Assembly: GCF_003205195.1 (NCBI RefSeq)
Contig: NZ_QJRY01000008.1
Span: forward strand, 24,190-88,189
Length of the DNA stretch: 64,000 nucleotides
Source of the DNA: Peteryoungia wuzhouensis
GTDB taxonomy: Bacteria > Pseudomonadota > Alphaproteobacteria > Rhizobiales > Rhizobiaceae
Direction of reading: 5' to 3'
Below are positions 27,313 to 35,875 of this stretch, piece after piece. Numbering within the stretch: the first letter of the stretch is position 1; each line of letters opens with the position of its first letter. Made by a program: the position numbers and the translations under genes. Below the pieces are notes generated by a model that was not told where the DNA came from, ran no database searches, and worked only from the letters and a program-made list of their open reading frames with translations.

Positions 27313-28500
27313 ATGATGGCTGAGCCGAAGGACTGCCTGAACGGCGACCGGGAAGAGATCCACTGGCCATCACTGGTCGCGGCTATCTCCGCCATCTCGG
27401 CCGTCGGCATCGCCATTGGGCTCGGCCTTCCGCTGCTCAGCATCATCCTCGAGAAGCGTGGCATCTCGTCCACCCTGATCGGCCTCAACTCCGCCATGGC
27501 CGGCATAGCCGCGATGGCGGCAGCGCCGGTGACAACCAAGATTGCCCACAAGCTCGGCGTGGTTCCCACCATGCTCTGGGCCGTGCTTCTCTCTGCCATC
27601 AGTGCCGTCGGCTTCTATTATGCGACGCAGTTCTGGATGTGGTTTCCGCTGCGCATCGTCTTTCATGGCGCGACGACCACCCTCTTCATCCTGTCGGAAT
27701 TCTGGATCAATGCCGCAGCGCCATCGCGCAAGCGTGGCCTGGTCATGGGCATCTATGCCACCATGCTCGCGGTCGGCTTCGCCTCCGGGCCGCTGATCTT
27801 CTCCGCCATCGGCAGTGACGGGCTGCTGCCGTTCGCAGTCGGTGCTGCGGCCATCCTTGCGGCCGCCATTCCCATCTATATCGCCCGTTTCGAAAGTCCG
27901 CTGCTGAACGAGAAGCCGGAGATGCATTTCTTCCGCTACATCTTCCTCGTTCCGACCGCGACCGTTGCCGTCTTCGTCTTCGGCGCTGTCGAAGCGGGCG
28001 GGCTGTCGCTCTTTCCGATCTATGCCACCCGTACGGGCTTTACCGAGACGCAGGCCGCCCTGCTGCTCACCGTCATGGGCATCGGCAACATGGTGTTCCA
28101 GATCCCGCTGGGGCTGCTCTCCGACCGCATGAAGGACCGCCGGCTGCTGCTCTCGGTTCTCGCCTTCATCGGGCTGTGTGGCTCGATGGCGCTGCCTCTC
28201 CTGTCCGACCACTGGCAGCTGATGGCGGTCGTGCTGCTGTTCTGGGGCGGCTGCGTATCCGGTCTTTATACGATCGGGCTCAGCCATCTCGGCTCGCGAC
28301 TCACCGGGGCAGACTTGGCGGCCGCCAATGCGGCCTTCATCTTCTGCTACGCGGTCGGCACGGTTGCCGGCCCACAGGCGATTGGCGCCGCCATCGATCT
28401 CACAGGAAACGACGGTTTTGCCTGGGCAATCGCGGGCTTCTTCGCCCTCTATGTCGTGCTTTCCTTGGGTCGCCTGCTTTTTACCCGGAAACGCACTTGA
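27313..28500 (+). CDS. MFS transporter
   Basis: This roughly 395-residue permease has twelve hydrophobic segments, an MFS loop 2-3 region, and the second-half motif GLLSDRMKDRRLLL, a version of the G-x3-D-R/K-x-G-R-R signature. It resembles the YcaD-like branch of small-molecule exporters of unknown substrate. The frame is open from GTG 27292, but ATG at 27313 (MMAEPKDC) or 27316 better fits relatives. A 252-base spacer separates it from the DUF983 gene, so it probably has its own promoter. Confidence 0.9.
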   Translation: MMAEPKDCLNGDREEIHWPSLVAAISAISAVGIAIGLGLPLLSIILEKRGISSTLIGLNSAMAGIAAMAAAPVTTKIAHKLGVVPTMLWAVLLSAISAVGFYYATQFWMWFPLRIVFHGATTTLFILSEFWINAAAPSRKRGLVMGIYATMLAVGFASGPLIFSAIGSDGLLPFAVGAAAILAAAIPIYIARFESPLLNEKPEMHFFRYIFLVPTATVAVFVFGAVEAGGLSLFPIYATRTGFTETQAALLLTVMGIGNMVFQIPLGLLSDRMKDRRLLLSVLAFIGLCGSMALPLLSDHWQLMAVVLLFWGGCVSGLYTIGLSHLGSRLTGADLAAANAAFIFCYAVGTVAGPQAIGAAIDLTGNDGFAWAIAGFFALYVVLSLGRLLFTRKRT

Positions 28501-28590
28501 CTTTTCGGGCGCGATTTGTAGTTTCGCGCCAGATTTGCCGTGGACCTCGTTCGGTCGTCCACGGCTTCGTTTATTAGAGGCAGGACGACC

Positions 28591-28758
28591 ATGGCCAAGG
28601 CTACAACCATCAAGATCAAGCTTCTGTCGACGGCCGACACGGGTTTCTTCTACGTGACCACGAAGAACAGCCGTACGATGACGGACAAGATGACGAAGAC
28701 CAAGTACGACCCGGTTGCTAAGAAGCATGTCGAGTTCAAGGAAACCAAGATCAAGTAA
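28591..28758 (+). CDS. rpmG: 50S ribosomal protein L33
   Basis: This is a 55-residue L33 with the family sequence [20 protein letters not shown], then [12 protein letters not shown] and [14 protein letters not shown]. The usual CxxC zinc-ribbon cysteines are absent, so it is the zinc-independent C- form found in this group. AGGACGACC before the ATG supplies the ribosome-binding site. A textbook terminator follows 23 bases after the stop. Confidence 0.97.
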   Translation: MAKATTIKIKLLSTADTGFFYVTTKNSRTMTDKMTKTKYDPVAKKHVEFKETKIK

Positions 28759-28781
28759 TCTCTTGATCGGACTGGTTCCAC

Positions 28782-28815
28782 AAAAAGGCGTGTCACTCTG
28801 TGACGCGCCTTTTTC
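28782..28815 (+). terminator. Intrinsic terminator of rpmG
   Basis: Stem AAAAAGGCGTGTCAC / GTGACGCGCCTTTTT with a TCT loop and one T.G wobble, ending in a T run. It has A and T runs on opposite sides and could also act on the reverse strand. Confidence 0.88.
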
Positions 28816-28866
28816 TTTGGCATGTGTTGATGCCCGACGCGCCCTTCCCGGCAGGGAACAAACAAA

Positions 28867-28901
28867 AACACCGGCTCCCGTTGGGGAACCGGTGTTCTTT
28901 T
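28867..28901. terminator. Second hairpin terminator, possibly bidirectional
   Basis: Stem AACACCGG...CCGGTGTT extended by CTCCC/GGGGA, followed by TCTTTT on the + strand. On the - strand the same stem is followed by TTTTTGTTTG. No protein gene ends here on either strand, which implies a transcript that starts within the flanking non-coding region. Confidence 0.7.
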
Positions 28902-29041
28902 AGAAAGGGGGTCGGTCAGCATGCAAACACGGCACGAGGAACCGCTTTGACGTTGCACACCAACCGACCGACCCCACGACCCAGGAGATGCGGCGGACCT
29001 GACATCATGGGGTATCCAAAACCTCTCGGAGAGGTCTTTTT
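28902..29041 (+). ncRNA. Candidate small RNA between rpmG and pleD
   Basis: This gene-free stretch is highly structured. GGGGTCGGTC (28908-28917) pairs perfectly with GACCGACCCC (28966-28975); inside that loop TGCAA (28922-28926) pairs with TTGCA (28953-28957). The + strand then ends in a terminator-like hairpin ACCTCT-CGG-AGAGGT followed by CTTTTT (29021-29041). This would give an RNA of about 140 bases. A 30-codon frame on the opposite strand (29008 to 28916), with the 28867-28896 hairpin as its terminator, is an alternative reading of the same region. I do not recognise the RNA family, and no convincing promoter was found. Confidence 0.4.
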
Positions 29042-29465
29042 CGATGAGGTCAAACTCTCTTAAGTAGAGAAAAAAATCAACAGTTTATTAACTGCCGCAC
29101 GTTGCATGCTCTTGATATGGTTAAATTCGGGACAGAAAGACTTGAGTGGCCGCACTTGTTGATCGCGCCCGAACGTTTATTCCCGGAGCAATTGTATAGT
29201 CCACTGTCTCAACAACAAGCTTAGCGGCAAGCACGGGTAAAGTCCGAAGGATTGATCGCAGATCAGATCGCAAAAGAAATATCTAATATAAAGGTAAGTC
29301 TTTATGATATGCAAAAGAATGCATGCAGTCTGGTCAAGCAATGGCGTTCATTGCGCCGGAAATATTGGTGAAATGAAAACGATACAACTGTAACCGCTGA
29401 AAAACAGTGCAACGGCGTCACAATCGCCCTTTTTCACGGCAGCGCAAAAAGCTGTGAATGGTTGT
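29042..29465. other. AT-rich non-coding region before the pleD 3' end
   Basis: About 420 bases with no credible coding frame and a base composition clearly lower in GC than its surroundings, including runs such as GAGAAAAAAATCAAC and TATCTAATATAAAGG. A short repeat GATCGCAGATCAGATCGC lies near 29254. A weak inverted repeat sits just beyond the pleD stop (29430-29460). No tRNA, known riboswitch or intact terminator with a T run was recognised. Confidence 0.5.
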
Positions 29466-30839
29466 TCAGGCGGCGGCCGCAACAACTCGATTTCGTCCGG
29501 AATTCTTCGCTTCGTAGAGCGCTCGGTCAGCCTGCTTCAGCAATTGCTCCGGCGTGTCGATACCCGGCCCCAGTGTCGCGATCCCCATGGACGCCGTCAG
29601 CATCAAGGGCACCTCGCCCGATCGGAGCTGGAAAGGACGGGCCTCGATCATCAACCGCAGACGCTCTGCGACATTGGCTGCAACATCCGCTGTCGTATCC
29701 GGCATGACGAGCACAAACTCTTCACCGCCGTAGCGGCATGCGAGATCGGCGCCCCGCACGGTGGACCGAATCCGGCCCGAGAACTCTTTCAGAACCTCGT
29801 CACCGGCATCGTGGCCGAACTGGTCATTCACCAGTTTGAAGCGGTCGATATCCGTGATGCAGATGGTGAGCGGGCGACCGCGCACCTTCGCGCGGGCAAA
29901 GAGCGTGCGCAACTGGGTGTCGAGGTAGCGACGATTGTGGAGGCCCGTGAGGCCATCGGTCACGGCCAGTTCGATCGTCTGGCGCACACTGTTGCGCAGG
30001 CGGTCATTGTAGCGCTTGCGGCGAACCTGGGTCAGCGCACGCGCCACGAGTTCGTTCGGATCGAGCGGGCGCACGATGTAATCGTTCACGCCGAGGTCGA
30101 GGGCACGGATGATCATCTGCTCGTCGCCCTGCTCTGTGATCAGCAGGATCGGGATGAAGCGCGTGCGCTCCAGCGAGCGAAGCTGCGAGCAGAAGCGCAG
30201 GGGATCGTAGTCCGCGAGGTTGCTGTTGACGATCACCAGATCGTAACCGTTTTCGGCAGCTTCAAAAACGGCGGCCTGGGGATCCGACAGGGCGCTCACT
30301 TCAGCAATCGGCTTCAGCGTCTTGACGATACGCTCCTGAGACGCGCCGCGGCTGTCGACGAGAAGCACCTGGGCCTGCTCTTCCAGACGGCCGTCCGTCA
30401 GGCGAAGGGCATCGTCGATACCAGCGTGGCGCGTGCCGTCGTGACGGATGCGCAATTCATCGCTCAGCGTCTTCAGGCGCACGAGGCTCTTGACGCGGGA
30501 AATCAGTTGCAGATCATTGACCGGCTTGGTCAGAAAATCGTCGGCACCGGCTTTCAGACCACGCACGCGGTCGGATGGCTGGTCGAGGGCAGTGACCATG
30601 ACGACAGGAATATGGGCTGTACGCGGATTGGACTTCAACCGCTCGCAAACCTCGAAGCCATCCATTTCCGGCATCATGATGTCGAGCAGGATCACATCGA
30701 CCTGGGTGCGGTCGCAGATATCGAGAGCGTCGAAGCCATTGCTCGCGGTCAGGACGTCGAAATACTCCGCCATCAGCCGCGCTTCGAGCAGCTTCACATT
30801 GGCAGGAATATCGTCAACGACCAGAATACGCGCTGTCAT
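29466..30839 (-). CDS. pleD: PleD diguanylate cyclase response regulator
   Basis: This 457-residue protein has two receiver domains and a GGDEF-family domain, exactly the PleD order. The first receiver (residues 1-120) has the phospho-acceptor in VILLDIMMPEMDGF and the TKP Lys. The second (about 155-275) is degenerate and lacks the acceptor Asp (DLVIVNSNLADYDP). The cyclase domain has an intact GGEEF active site and an RGAD inhibitory site five residues before it, so c-di-GMP feedback is likely preserved. In Caulobacter PleD is phosphorylated by PleC/DivJ and drives polar development. It is translated with divK, 12 bases apart. Confidence 0.97.
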   Translation of the reverse strand: MTARILVVDDIPANVKLLEARLMAEYFDVLTASNGFDALDICDRTQVDVILLDIMMPEMDGFEVCERLKSNPRTAHIPVVMVTALDQPSDRVRGLKAGADDFLTKPVNDLQLISRVKSLVRLKTLSDELRIRHDGTRHAGIDDALRLTDGRLEEQAQVLLVDSRGASQERIVKTLKPIAEVSALSDPQAAVFEAAENGYDLVIVNSNLADYDPLRFCSQLRSLERTRFIPILLITEQGDEQMIIRALDLGVNDYIVRPLDPNELVARALTQVRRKRYNDRLRNSVRQTIELAVTDGLTGLHNRRYLDTQLRTLFARAKVRGRPLTICITDIDRFKLVNDQFGHDAGDEVLKEFSGRIRSTVRGADLACRYGGEEFVLVMPDTTADVAANVAERLRLMIEARPFQLRSGEVPLMLTASMGIATLGPGIDTPEQLLKQADRALYEAKNSGRNRVVAAAA

Positions 30840-30851
30840 GACATCGGCTCC

Positions 30852-31223
30852 TCACGCATCCCCGAGATAGGTCTTGATGGTCTCGATGAATTTGGGAACC
30901 GAAATCGGCTTGGAGACATAGGCTTCGCATCCGCCCTGGCGGATACGCTCCTCGTCACCCTTCATGGCGAAGGCGGTTACCGCAATCACCGGGATCACGT
31001 GCAGATCGGGATCGTCCTTCAGCCACTTGGTCACTTCAAGTCCGGAGACCTCCGGCAGCTGGATGTCCATGAGAATCAGATCGGGCTTGTGGCGGCGCGC
31101 CAGATCCATCGCCTCCATGCCATTGCGGGTCTGCACCGTCTCATAGCCGGAGGCCTCGATAAGATCGCGGAAGAGCTTCATGTTCAGCTCATTGTCTTCG
31201 ACAATCATTACCTTTTTCGGCAT
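30852..31223 (-). CDS. divK: Cell-cycle response regulator DivK
   Basis: This 123-residue single-domain receiver without an output domain has [20 protein letters not shown] at the start, acceptor Asp in [13 protein letters not shown] (about residue 53), and the conserved Thr and Lys in [14 protein letters not shown] and [11 protein letters not shown]. These match DivK of Caulobacter and rhizobia, which signals through DivL to restrain CtrA. The ATG at 31223 has AGGA upstream; the open extension to 31286 has no ribosome-binding site. First gene of the divK-pleD operon. Confidence 0.96.
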   Translation of the reverse strand: MPKKVMIVEDNELNMKLFRDLIEASGYETVQTRNGMEAMDLARRHKPDLILMDIQLPEVSGLEVTKWLKDDPDLHVIPVIAVTAFAMKGDEERIRQGGCEAYVSKPISVPKFIETIKTYLGDA

Positions 31224-31360
31224 CCACCCGGTCCTTTGTCCCGCATCTTCAGGGTTCCGTTGCCAGACCCAGGCGCGAGTTCGCATCTTCCGTCACCCTA
31301 CATGCTAGTGCTATTTGGTTTCGAAATCGGTAATTTGCCAGGGAAACAGGAAAAGACTTT

Positions 31361-31654
31361 ATGAAAAACAGAGATATACCTGCGAGCGCCGAAGACACAG
31401 CAGTCGCTGTCCTTGGCTGGCTGGCCAACGAGCCGGACATGCTCTCGCGGTTCCTCGCCCTGTCCGGCGTGCAGCCGGGGCAGATGCGGGATGCTGTCAA
31501 CGACCCCGGCTTTCTCGCCGGCATGCTGGAATTCCTGATGCAGCACGAGCCGACCCTCATGGAATTCTGCCAGGCAACGGACACCAAACCCGAGGTGGTC
31601 GTTGCTGCCTATCACCACTATGTGCGACCCGGGCTCGATTCGGGCGAGTTCTGA
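31361..31654 (+). CDS. DUF3572 family protein
   Basis: This 97-residue, mostly helical protein has the pattern AEDTAVAVLGWLANEPDMLS, RFLALSGVQPGQMR and PGFLAGMLEFLMQHEPTLME, matching DUF3572, a small family in Rhizobiales. Function is not known. It is divergent from divK; the intervening ~137 bases must hold both promoters. Its stop codon overlaps the ATG of the next gene (TGATG). Confidence 0.9.
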   Translation: MKNRDIPASAEDTAVAVLGWLANEPDMLSRFLALSGVQPGQMRDAVNDPGFLAGMLEFLMQHEPTLMEFCQATDTKPEVVVAAYHHYVRPGLDSGEF

Positions 31655-32285
31655 TGCTCACCGATCTCGAACACATCAAGCTTGCCGACCGCCGCTCATC
31701 GTCTGCGACGTCGACGACGTGGTGCTCCAGTTCGCCACGCCTTTCGAAGCCTTCCTGCTGGAGCGCGGCTACAGCCTGCTGCCGCGCTCGTTCAAGCTGA
31801 CCGGCAATATCGTCGACGCCGCAGAGACGGCGCTGAATGATGTGGCGGTCAATGCTTTGATCCACGACTTCTTCATCGAGCAGGATCGCTGGCAGACGCC
31901 TTTCGCCGAAGCCGTGGACAGCCTGCATGCGCTGGCCGAAGAGGCCGATCTCGTCTTTCTCACCGCCATGCCGCCGCGACACGCGGAAGTGCGGCGCCGG
32001 CTGCTCGACCGGCTGACGCTCTCCTACCCGATGATATCAAGCGAGGAGCCGAAGGGACCGATCGTTGCGGCGCTGCATGGTAAACGCGCCCTGCCCCTTG
32101 CCTTTGTCGACGATATGGTCGGCAATCTGCGCTCGGTCGGCGAACATGTGCCGGACTGTGCGCTGGTCTATCTGCCACCGGATGTCGCGATTTTCCGCTT
32201 TGCGCCGGATCCGGAGCCGCATGTGCTGCGGGCACAAGACTGGGCCGAGGCACGGGGTCTGATCGAGACGCATTTCCGCAATTGA
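31654..32285 (+). pseudogene. HAD-like hydrolase with an apparent frameshift near its start
   Basis: The natural start is ATG 31654, overlapping the DUF3572 stop, and reads MLTDLEHIKLADR. After GCCGACCG (about 31693) the frame breaks: the family continuation PLIVCDVDDVVLQF lies in a different frame, as if one base were missing. From there a clean frame runs to 32285 with the HAD nucleophile pair in VCDVDDVV, LVFLTAMPPRHAEV as motif II, a Lys in EEPKGPIV and VDDMVGNL as motif III. Without the shift, translation would have to start at 31602 or 31620 inside DUF3572, giving an unlikely N-terminus. It is either a sequencing error or a recent mutation. Substrate unknown. Confidence 0.65.
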
Positions 32286-32374
32286 GTGGACGTTTCGACA
32301 AAGGACGTGGGGACAGGCTGACTGCGCCGAGCGTGGCTCTTGTCATGCGTCGGGGCGCGGCATAGGGTTGGCAT

Positions 32375-32389
32375 GTTCAACCTTTGTTC
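32375..32389 (+). promoter_or_regulatory. SOS box (LexA site) of dinB
   Basis: GTTC (32375-32378) and GTTC (32386-32389) are separated by seven bases, the alphaproteobacterial LexA pattern. It ends five bases before the dinB ATG, so it lies over the expected promoter or the very 5' end of the message. Confidence 0.75.
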
Positions 32390-32394
32390 CCGCG

Positions 32395-33681
32395 ATGTCA
32401 ACGACCGACCATCTTCACCCCGGCTTCTGCCGTGACTGCCTGAAAGGGCAGCCCGATGGACTGCGGCGCTGTCGCGCCTGCGGCAGTCCCCGGCTGGTCT
32501 ATCATCCGGAACTCTATGACCTGACACTCGCGCATGTCGATTGCGATGCCTTCTACGCGGCGGTGGAGAAACGCGACAATCCCGAACTCGTCGATAAGCC
32601 CGTGATCATCGGCGGCGGCAAACGTGGCGTTGTCTCGACCGCCTGTTATGTGGCGCGCATCCATGGGGTGCGTTCGGCCATGCCGATGTTCAAGGCGCTG
32701 GAGGCCTGTCCGCAGGCTGTCGTGATCAAGCCGGACATGGAGAAATATGTGCGCGTTGGGCGCGAGGTGCGGGCGCTGATGGAGGAGTTGACGCCGCTGG
32801 TGCAGCCGATCTCGATCGATGAGGCCTTTCTCGAACTGCGTGGCACGGAGCTTTTGCATCACGATCCGCCGGCGCGGGTGCTGGCGCGCTTTGCCCGTCG
32901 GGTGGAACAGGAAATCGGGATCACGATCTCGGTTGGCCTGTCCTACTGCAAGTTCCTCGCCAAGGTTGCTTCCGACCTGCAGAAGCCACGCGGCTTTTCT
33001 GTGATCGGGGCTTCGGAGGCGATCTCGTTTCTCGCCGACAAGCCGGTGACGCTGATCTGGGGCGTGGGCAAGGCGCTGGCCGCCACTCTGCAGGCCGACG
33101 GCATCCGCACGATCGGACAGTTGCAGGTGATGGAGGAAGCGGCCCTCATGCGACGCTACGGCGTCATGGGACAGCGGCTGGCGCGGCTGGCACGCGGCAT
33201 CGACGACCGCAGCGTGCATCCCAACGATCCGGCCAAGAGCGTCTCGGCAGAGACGACGTTCTTCGACGATATCAGCAAGCCGGAAGACCTGATCGTACAT
33301 CTACGAGAACTCTCGGAAAAGGTTGCCTGGCGGCTGAAGCGGCATGGGATCGCCGGCCAGACCGTCGTGCTGAAGCTGAAAACCGCCGACTTCAAGTCGC
33401 GGACCCGCAACCGGCGGCTGGACGATCCGACGCAATTGGCGGACCGGATCTTTCGCACGGGCATGGCGCTTCTGGAGAAGGAGGCCGACGGAACGCGTTT
33501 TCGCCTGATCGGGATCGGGGTCAGCGATCTGAAAGATGCGGCGACGGCCGATCCGCCGGATCTGGTCGACGCGCAGGCCACGCGGCGGGCGGCGGCGGAA
33601 GCGGCGATGGACAAATTGCGCGACAAGTTCGGCAAGGGTACGGTACAGACCGGTTACACCTTTCCCGGAAAGCGGTCTTGA
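32395..33681 (+). CDS. dinB: DNA polymerase IV
   Basis: This 428-residue Y-family polymerase performs error-prone translesion synthesis. An N-terminal four-Cys element ([20 protein letters not shown]) that could bind zinc is followed by the palm, with [11 protein letters not shown] and the catalytic SIDEAFLEL. The thumb helix-hairpin-helix region ([18 protein letters not shown]) and the little finger ([20 protein letters not shown]) complete it. The ATG at 32395 is chosen because the longer frame from TTG 32368 would run through the SOS box. No Shine-Dalgarno lies before the ATG, so the message may be leaderless. It is followed after seven bases by a DUF1275 gene. Confidence 0.95.
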   Translation: MSTTDHLHPGFCRDCLKGQPDGLRRCRACGSPRLVYHPELYDLTLAHVDCDAFYAAVEKRDNPELVDKPVIIGGGKRGVVSTACYVARIHGVRSAMPMFKALEACPQAVVIKPDMEKYVRVGREVRALMEELTPLVQPISIDEAFLELRGTELLHHDPPARVLARFARRVEQEIGITISVGLSYCKFLAKVASDLQKPRGFSVIGASEAISFLADKPVTLIWGVGKALAATLQADGIRTIGQLQVMEEAALMRRYGVMGQRLARLARGIDDRSVHPNDPAKSVSAETTFFDDISKPEDLIVHLRELSEKVAWRLKRHGIAGQTVVLKLKTADFKSRTRNRRLDDPTQLADRIFRTGMALLEKEADGTRFRLIGIGVSDLKDAATADPPDLVDAQATRRAAAEAAMDKLRDKFGKGTVQTGYTFPGKRS

Positions 33682-33688
33682 GTCTGAC

Positions 33689-34495
33689 ATGGCCCTACCC
33701 CACGCCCACGAACCGAGGCCTCAGCCGGCTTTGCGCCCTCACCGAGCAGATCGGCGATGGCGCCATTTGCGGATCGCGGCCTCATACCGCCGCCGGCGTG
33801 GTAATGACCTTCTGCTCGGCATCATTCTCGCCTTCATCGCGGGGGCCATGAATGCCGGCGGCTTCCTGGCTGTCGGGCGCTACACCTCGCACATGACCGG
33901 TGTCGTCTCCTCCATCGCCGACGATCTGGCGCTCGGCTTGTTCGGACTGGTTGGCGCGGGGCTGGCACTGCTCTTTTCCTTCCTGTCCGGCGCCGCCTGC
34001 TCGGCAATCCTGATCAACTGGGCGCGGCGGCATGCCAGGCGTCAGCAATATGCCTATCCGCTGGCACTCGAATCCGGCCTGCTGATCGCCTTTGCCGGTC
34101 TCGGCACGCTCCATGACGCCGCCGTCGCGCCGGCCACTGCCGTGCTCCTGTGCTTCGTGATGGGACTGCAAAATGCGACGATCACCAAGATTTCCGGTGC
34201 CCGCATCCGCACCACGCATCTGACCGGCATGGTGACCGATATCGGGATCGAGCTCGGCAAGTTCGCCTATCTCGGGATCGCCCGCCTGCTGTCGCATCCG
34301 CCCATCCCCGTCGATGGGCGAAAGCTCTCGATCCTGCTTCCGATCGTCTCGATGTTCTTCTTCGGCGGATTGGTCGGTGCGCTGGGCTTCAAGCATCTGG
34401 GCCATGCCTTCGCGCTGCCGATTGCGGCACTCCTGCTGGCCGTCGCCTCGCCGCAATTGCAGGGACGACGGCGGGCACAATCGGCCGGCGGCTGA
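33689..34495 (+). CDS. DUF1275 (YoaK) family membrane protein
   Basis: This 268-residue protein has a basic N-terminal segment of about 45 residues and six to seven membrane helices. Family landmarks are FIAGAMNAGGFLAVGRYTSH, MTGVVSSIADDL, MGLQNATITKISGARIRTTH and LTGMVTDIGIELGK, in keeping with DUF1275/YoaK. These are predicted transporters of unknown substrate. The ATG at 33689 is seven bases after dinB, so it may be co-induced in the SOS response, although this is only an inference from spacing. Confidence 0.9.
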   Translation: MALPHAHEPRPQPALRPHRADRRWRHLRIAASYRRRRGNDLLLGIILAFIAGAMNAGGFLAVGRYTSHMTGVVSSIADDLALGLFGLVGAGLALLFSFLSGAACSAILINWARRHARRQQYAYPLALESGLLIAFAGLGTLHDAAVAPATAVLLCFVMGLQNATITKISGARIRTTHLTGMVTDIGIELGKFAYLGIARLLSHPPIPVDGRKLSILLPIVSMFFFGGLVGALGFKHLGHAFALPIAALLLAVASPQLQGRRRAQSAGG

Positions 34496-34624
34496 CGGAA
34501 AAAGCCTGGGGACAGCCGATCAAACATCCGTGTACCGGGCACGTCGTCCAGCGATTGCGAAACTTTTCTTAAACTTCGCCGGATACTATCGCGCCATCCT
34601 GTTTTGCGTATTCCCGGTCGTATC

Positions 34625-35869
34625 ATGTTCAAGCGTTTCGCCCTCGCCTTCAGCCTTGGCCTCATGGCCAGCAGCGCCCTTACCAACTCCGTTCTTGCCG
34701 CCGATCGTGGCCCCTTGCAGATCTACGTCTCCAAGGCGATGCAGACGCTGACCGTCTATGATGGCGACGAGCTTCTGATGACATCGAAGGTGTCGACCGG
34801 CAAACCCGGCCATACGACGCCCTCCGGCATCTTCTCGATCCTCGAGAAGCGCAAATATCACGAATCCAACATCTATTCGAACGCGCCGATGCCCTTCATG
34901 CAGCGGCTGACCTGGTCGGGCATTGCGTTGCACGAGGGCAAGGTTCCCAATTATCCGGCCTCGCATGGCTGCGTGCGACTGCCAAACGGCTTTGCCAAGA
35001 CACTGTTTTCGATGACCGAACGCGGCGCCCATGTGATCATTACCGACGAGCCGGTGACACCGCAGCCGATCTTTGCCGCCAACCTCTTCGTTCCGCGTCA
35101 ACCCGTCCCTGAAGGCGGATTGCTGTCGGATGCCGAATTGCGCCCGACCAAGATCGAGGCGTCGCTCAAACCCGTCGAAGTCGCGATGAACGAGGTCTTG
35201 CCCAGGGCCGGCGCCGCCGCCCAGCTGGTGCTCGACGACGAGCCGCCGCTCCGTATTCTCATCACCCGGCGCAGCCAGCGCGAACAGGTGCGCGACGTAC
35301 AGGAAATGTTGACCGAACTTGGCTTCGACGCAGGGGCCACGGACGGCGTGCTCGGCAGCCAGACGCTGGCCGCGATCCGCGGCTACAAGCGCTGGAAGTC
35401 GATCGAAAAGGACGGCGAAATTCTCTCGCCCCGCTTCATCGCGGCGCTCACGACATCGGCCGGCCGCGGCAAACCGCTCGACGGACAGATCATGGTCCGG
35501 CAGAAGTTCAAGCCGATCTACGAGGCGGCGATCGGCATCCGCGCGCCCGAAAAGGGCCTGGGCACGCATTTCATCGAAGCGAGCCACGTCGACCGTTTCA
35601 AGGGCAAGGTGGAATGGCGCAGCGTCAGTATCGAGAACCATCTGCCCGCCCCAACGCTGAAGCGCCTGGGCATTACCGAGCCTGCCGATGACGTCAACCG
35701 CGTGACGGCAGAAGACGCTCTCGCCCGGCTCGACATCCCAGGCGATGTCAGAGCGAAGATCGAGACCATGCTGAGCGAAGGCTCATCCATCACGATCTCC
35801 GACAGCGGGATCGGCCCGGAGACCGGCGACGGGACCGATTTCATTACCGTGACGCGCAAGAAGGGGTGA
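34625..35869 (+). CDS. Exported L,D-transpeptidase (YkuD) with peptidoglycan-binding domain
   Basis: This 414-residue protein has a signal peptide (hydrophobic LAFSLGLMASSALTNSVLA, cleavage after VLA-A). The YkuD catalytic domain follows directly at residues ~30-155, with the active site ASHGCVRLPNGFA (nucleophile Cys). A peptidoglycan-binding repeat (DVQEMLTELGFDAGATDGVL, then AAIRGYKRW) is at about residues 225-275, and an uncharacterised C-terminal region at ~300-414. Such enzymes make 3-3 cross-links or attach proteins to peptidoglycan in the periplasm, and L,D-linkages dominate polar-growing rhizobia. The frame is open further to a TTG at 34604, but the ATG 34625 places the signal peptide properly. 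Convergent with dnaE, six bases apart. Confidence 0.93.
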   Translation: MFKRFALAFSLGLMASSALTNSVLAADRGPLQIYVSKAMQTLTVYDGDELLMTSKVSTGKPGHTTPSGIFSILEKRKYHESNIYSNAPMPFMQRLTWSGIALHEGKVPNYPASHGCVRLPNGFAKTLFSMTERGAHVIITDEPVTPQPIFAANLFVPRQPVPEGGLLSDAELRPTKIEASLKPVEVAMNEVLPRAGAAAQLVLDDEPPLRILITRRSQREQVRDVQEMLTELGFDAGATDGVLGSQTLAAIRGYKRWKSIEKDGEILSPRFIAALTTSAGRGKPLDGQIMVRQKFKPIYEAAIGIRAPEKGLGTHFIEASHVDRFKGKVEWRSVSIENHLPAPTLKRLGITEPADDVNRVTAEDALARLDIPGDVRAKIETMLSEGSSITISDSGIGPETGDGTDFITVTRKKG

Positions 35870-35875
35870 GCGCCC

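Noticed and set aside
31315..31800. A 161-codon frame over DUF3572 and the start of the HAD-like gene
   Set aside because: It is the shadow frame produced by continuing from the HAD start in the wrong frame; it has no motifs and is Arg/Ser-rich.
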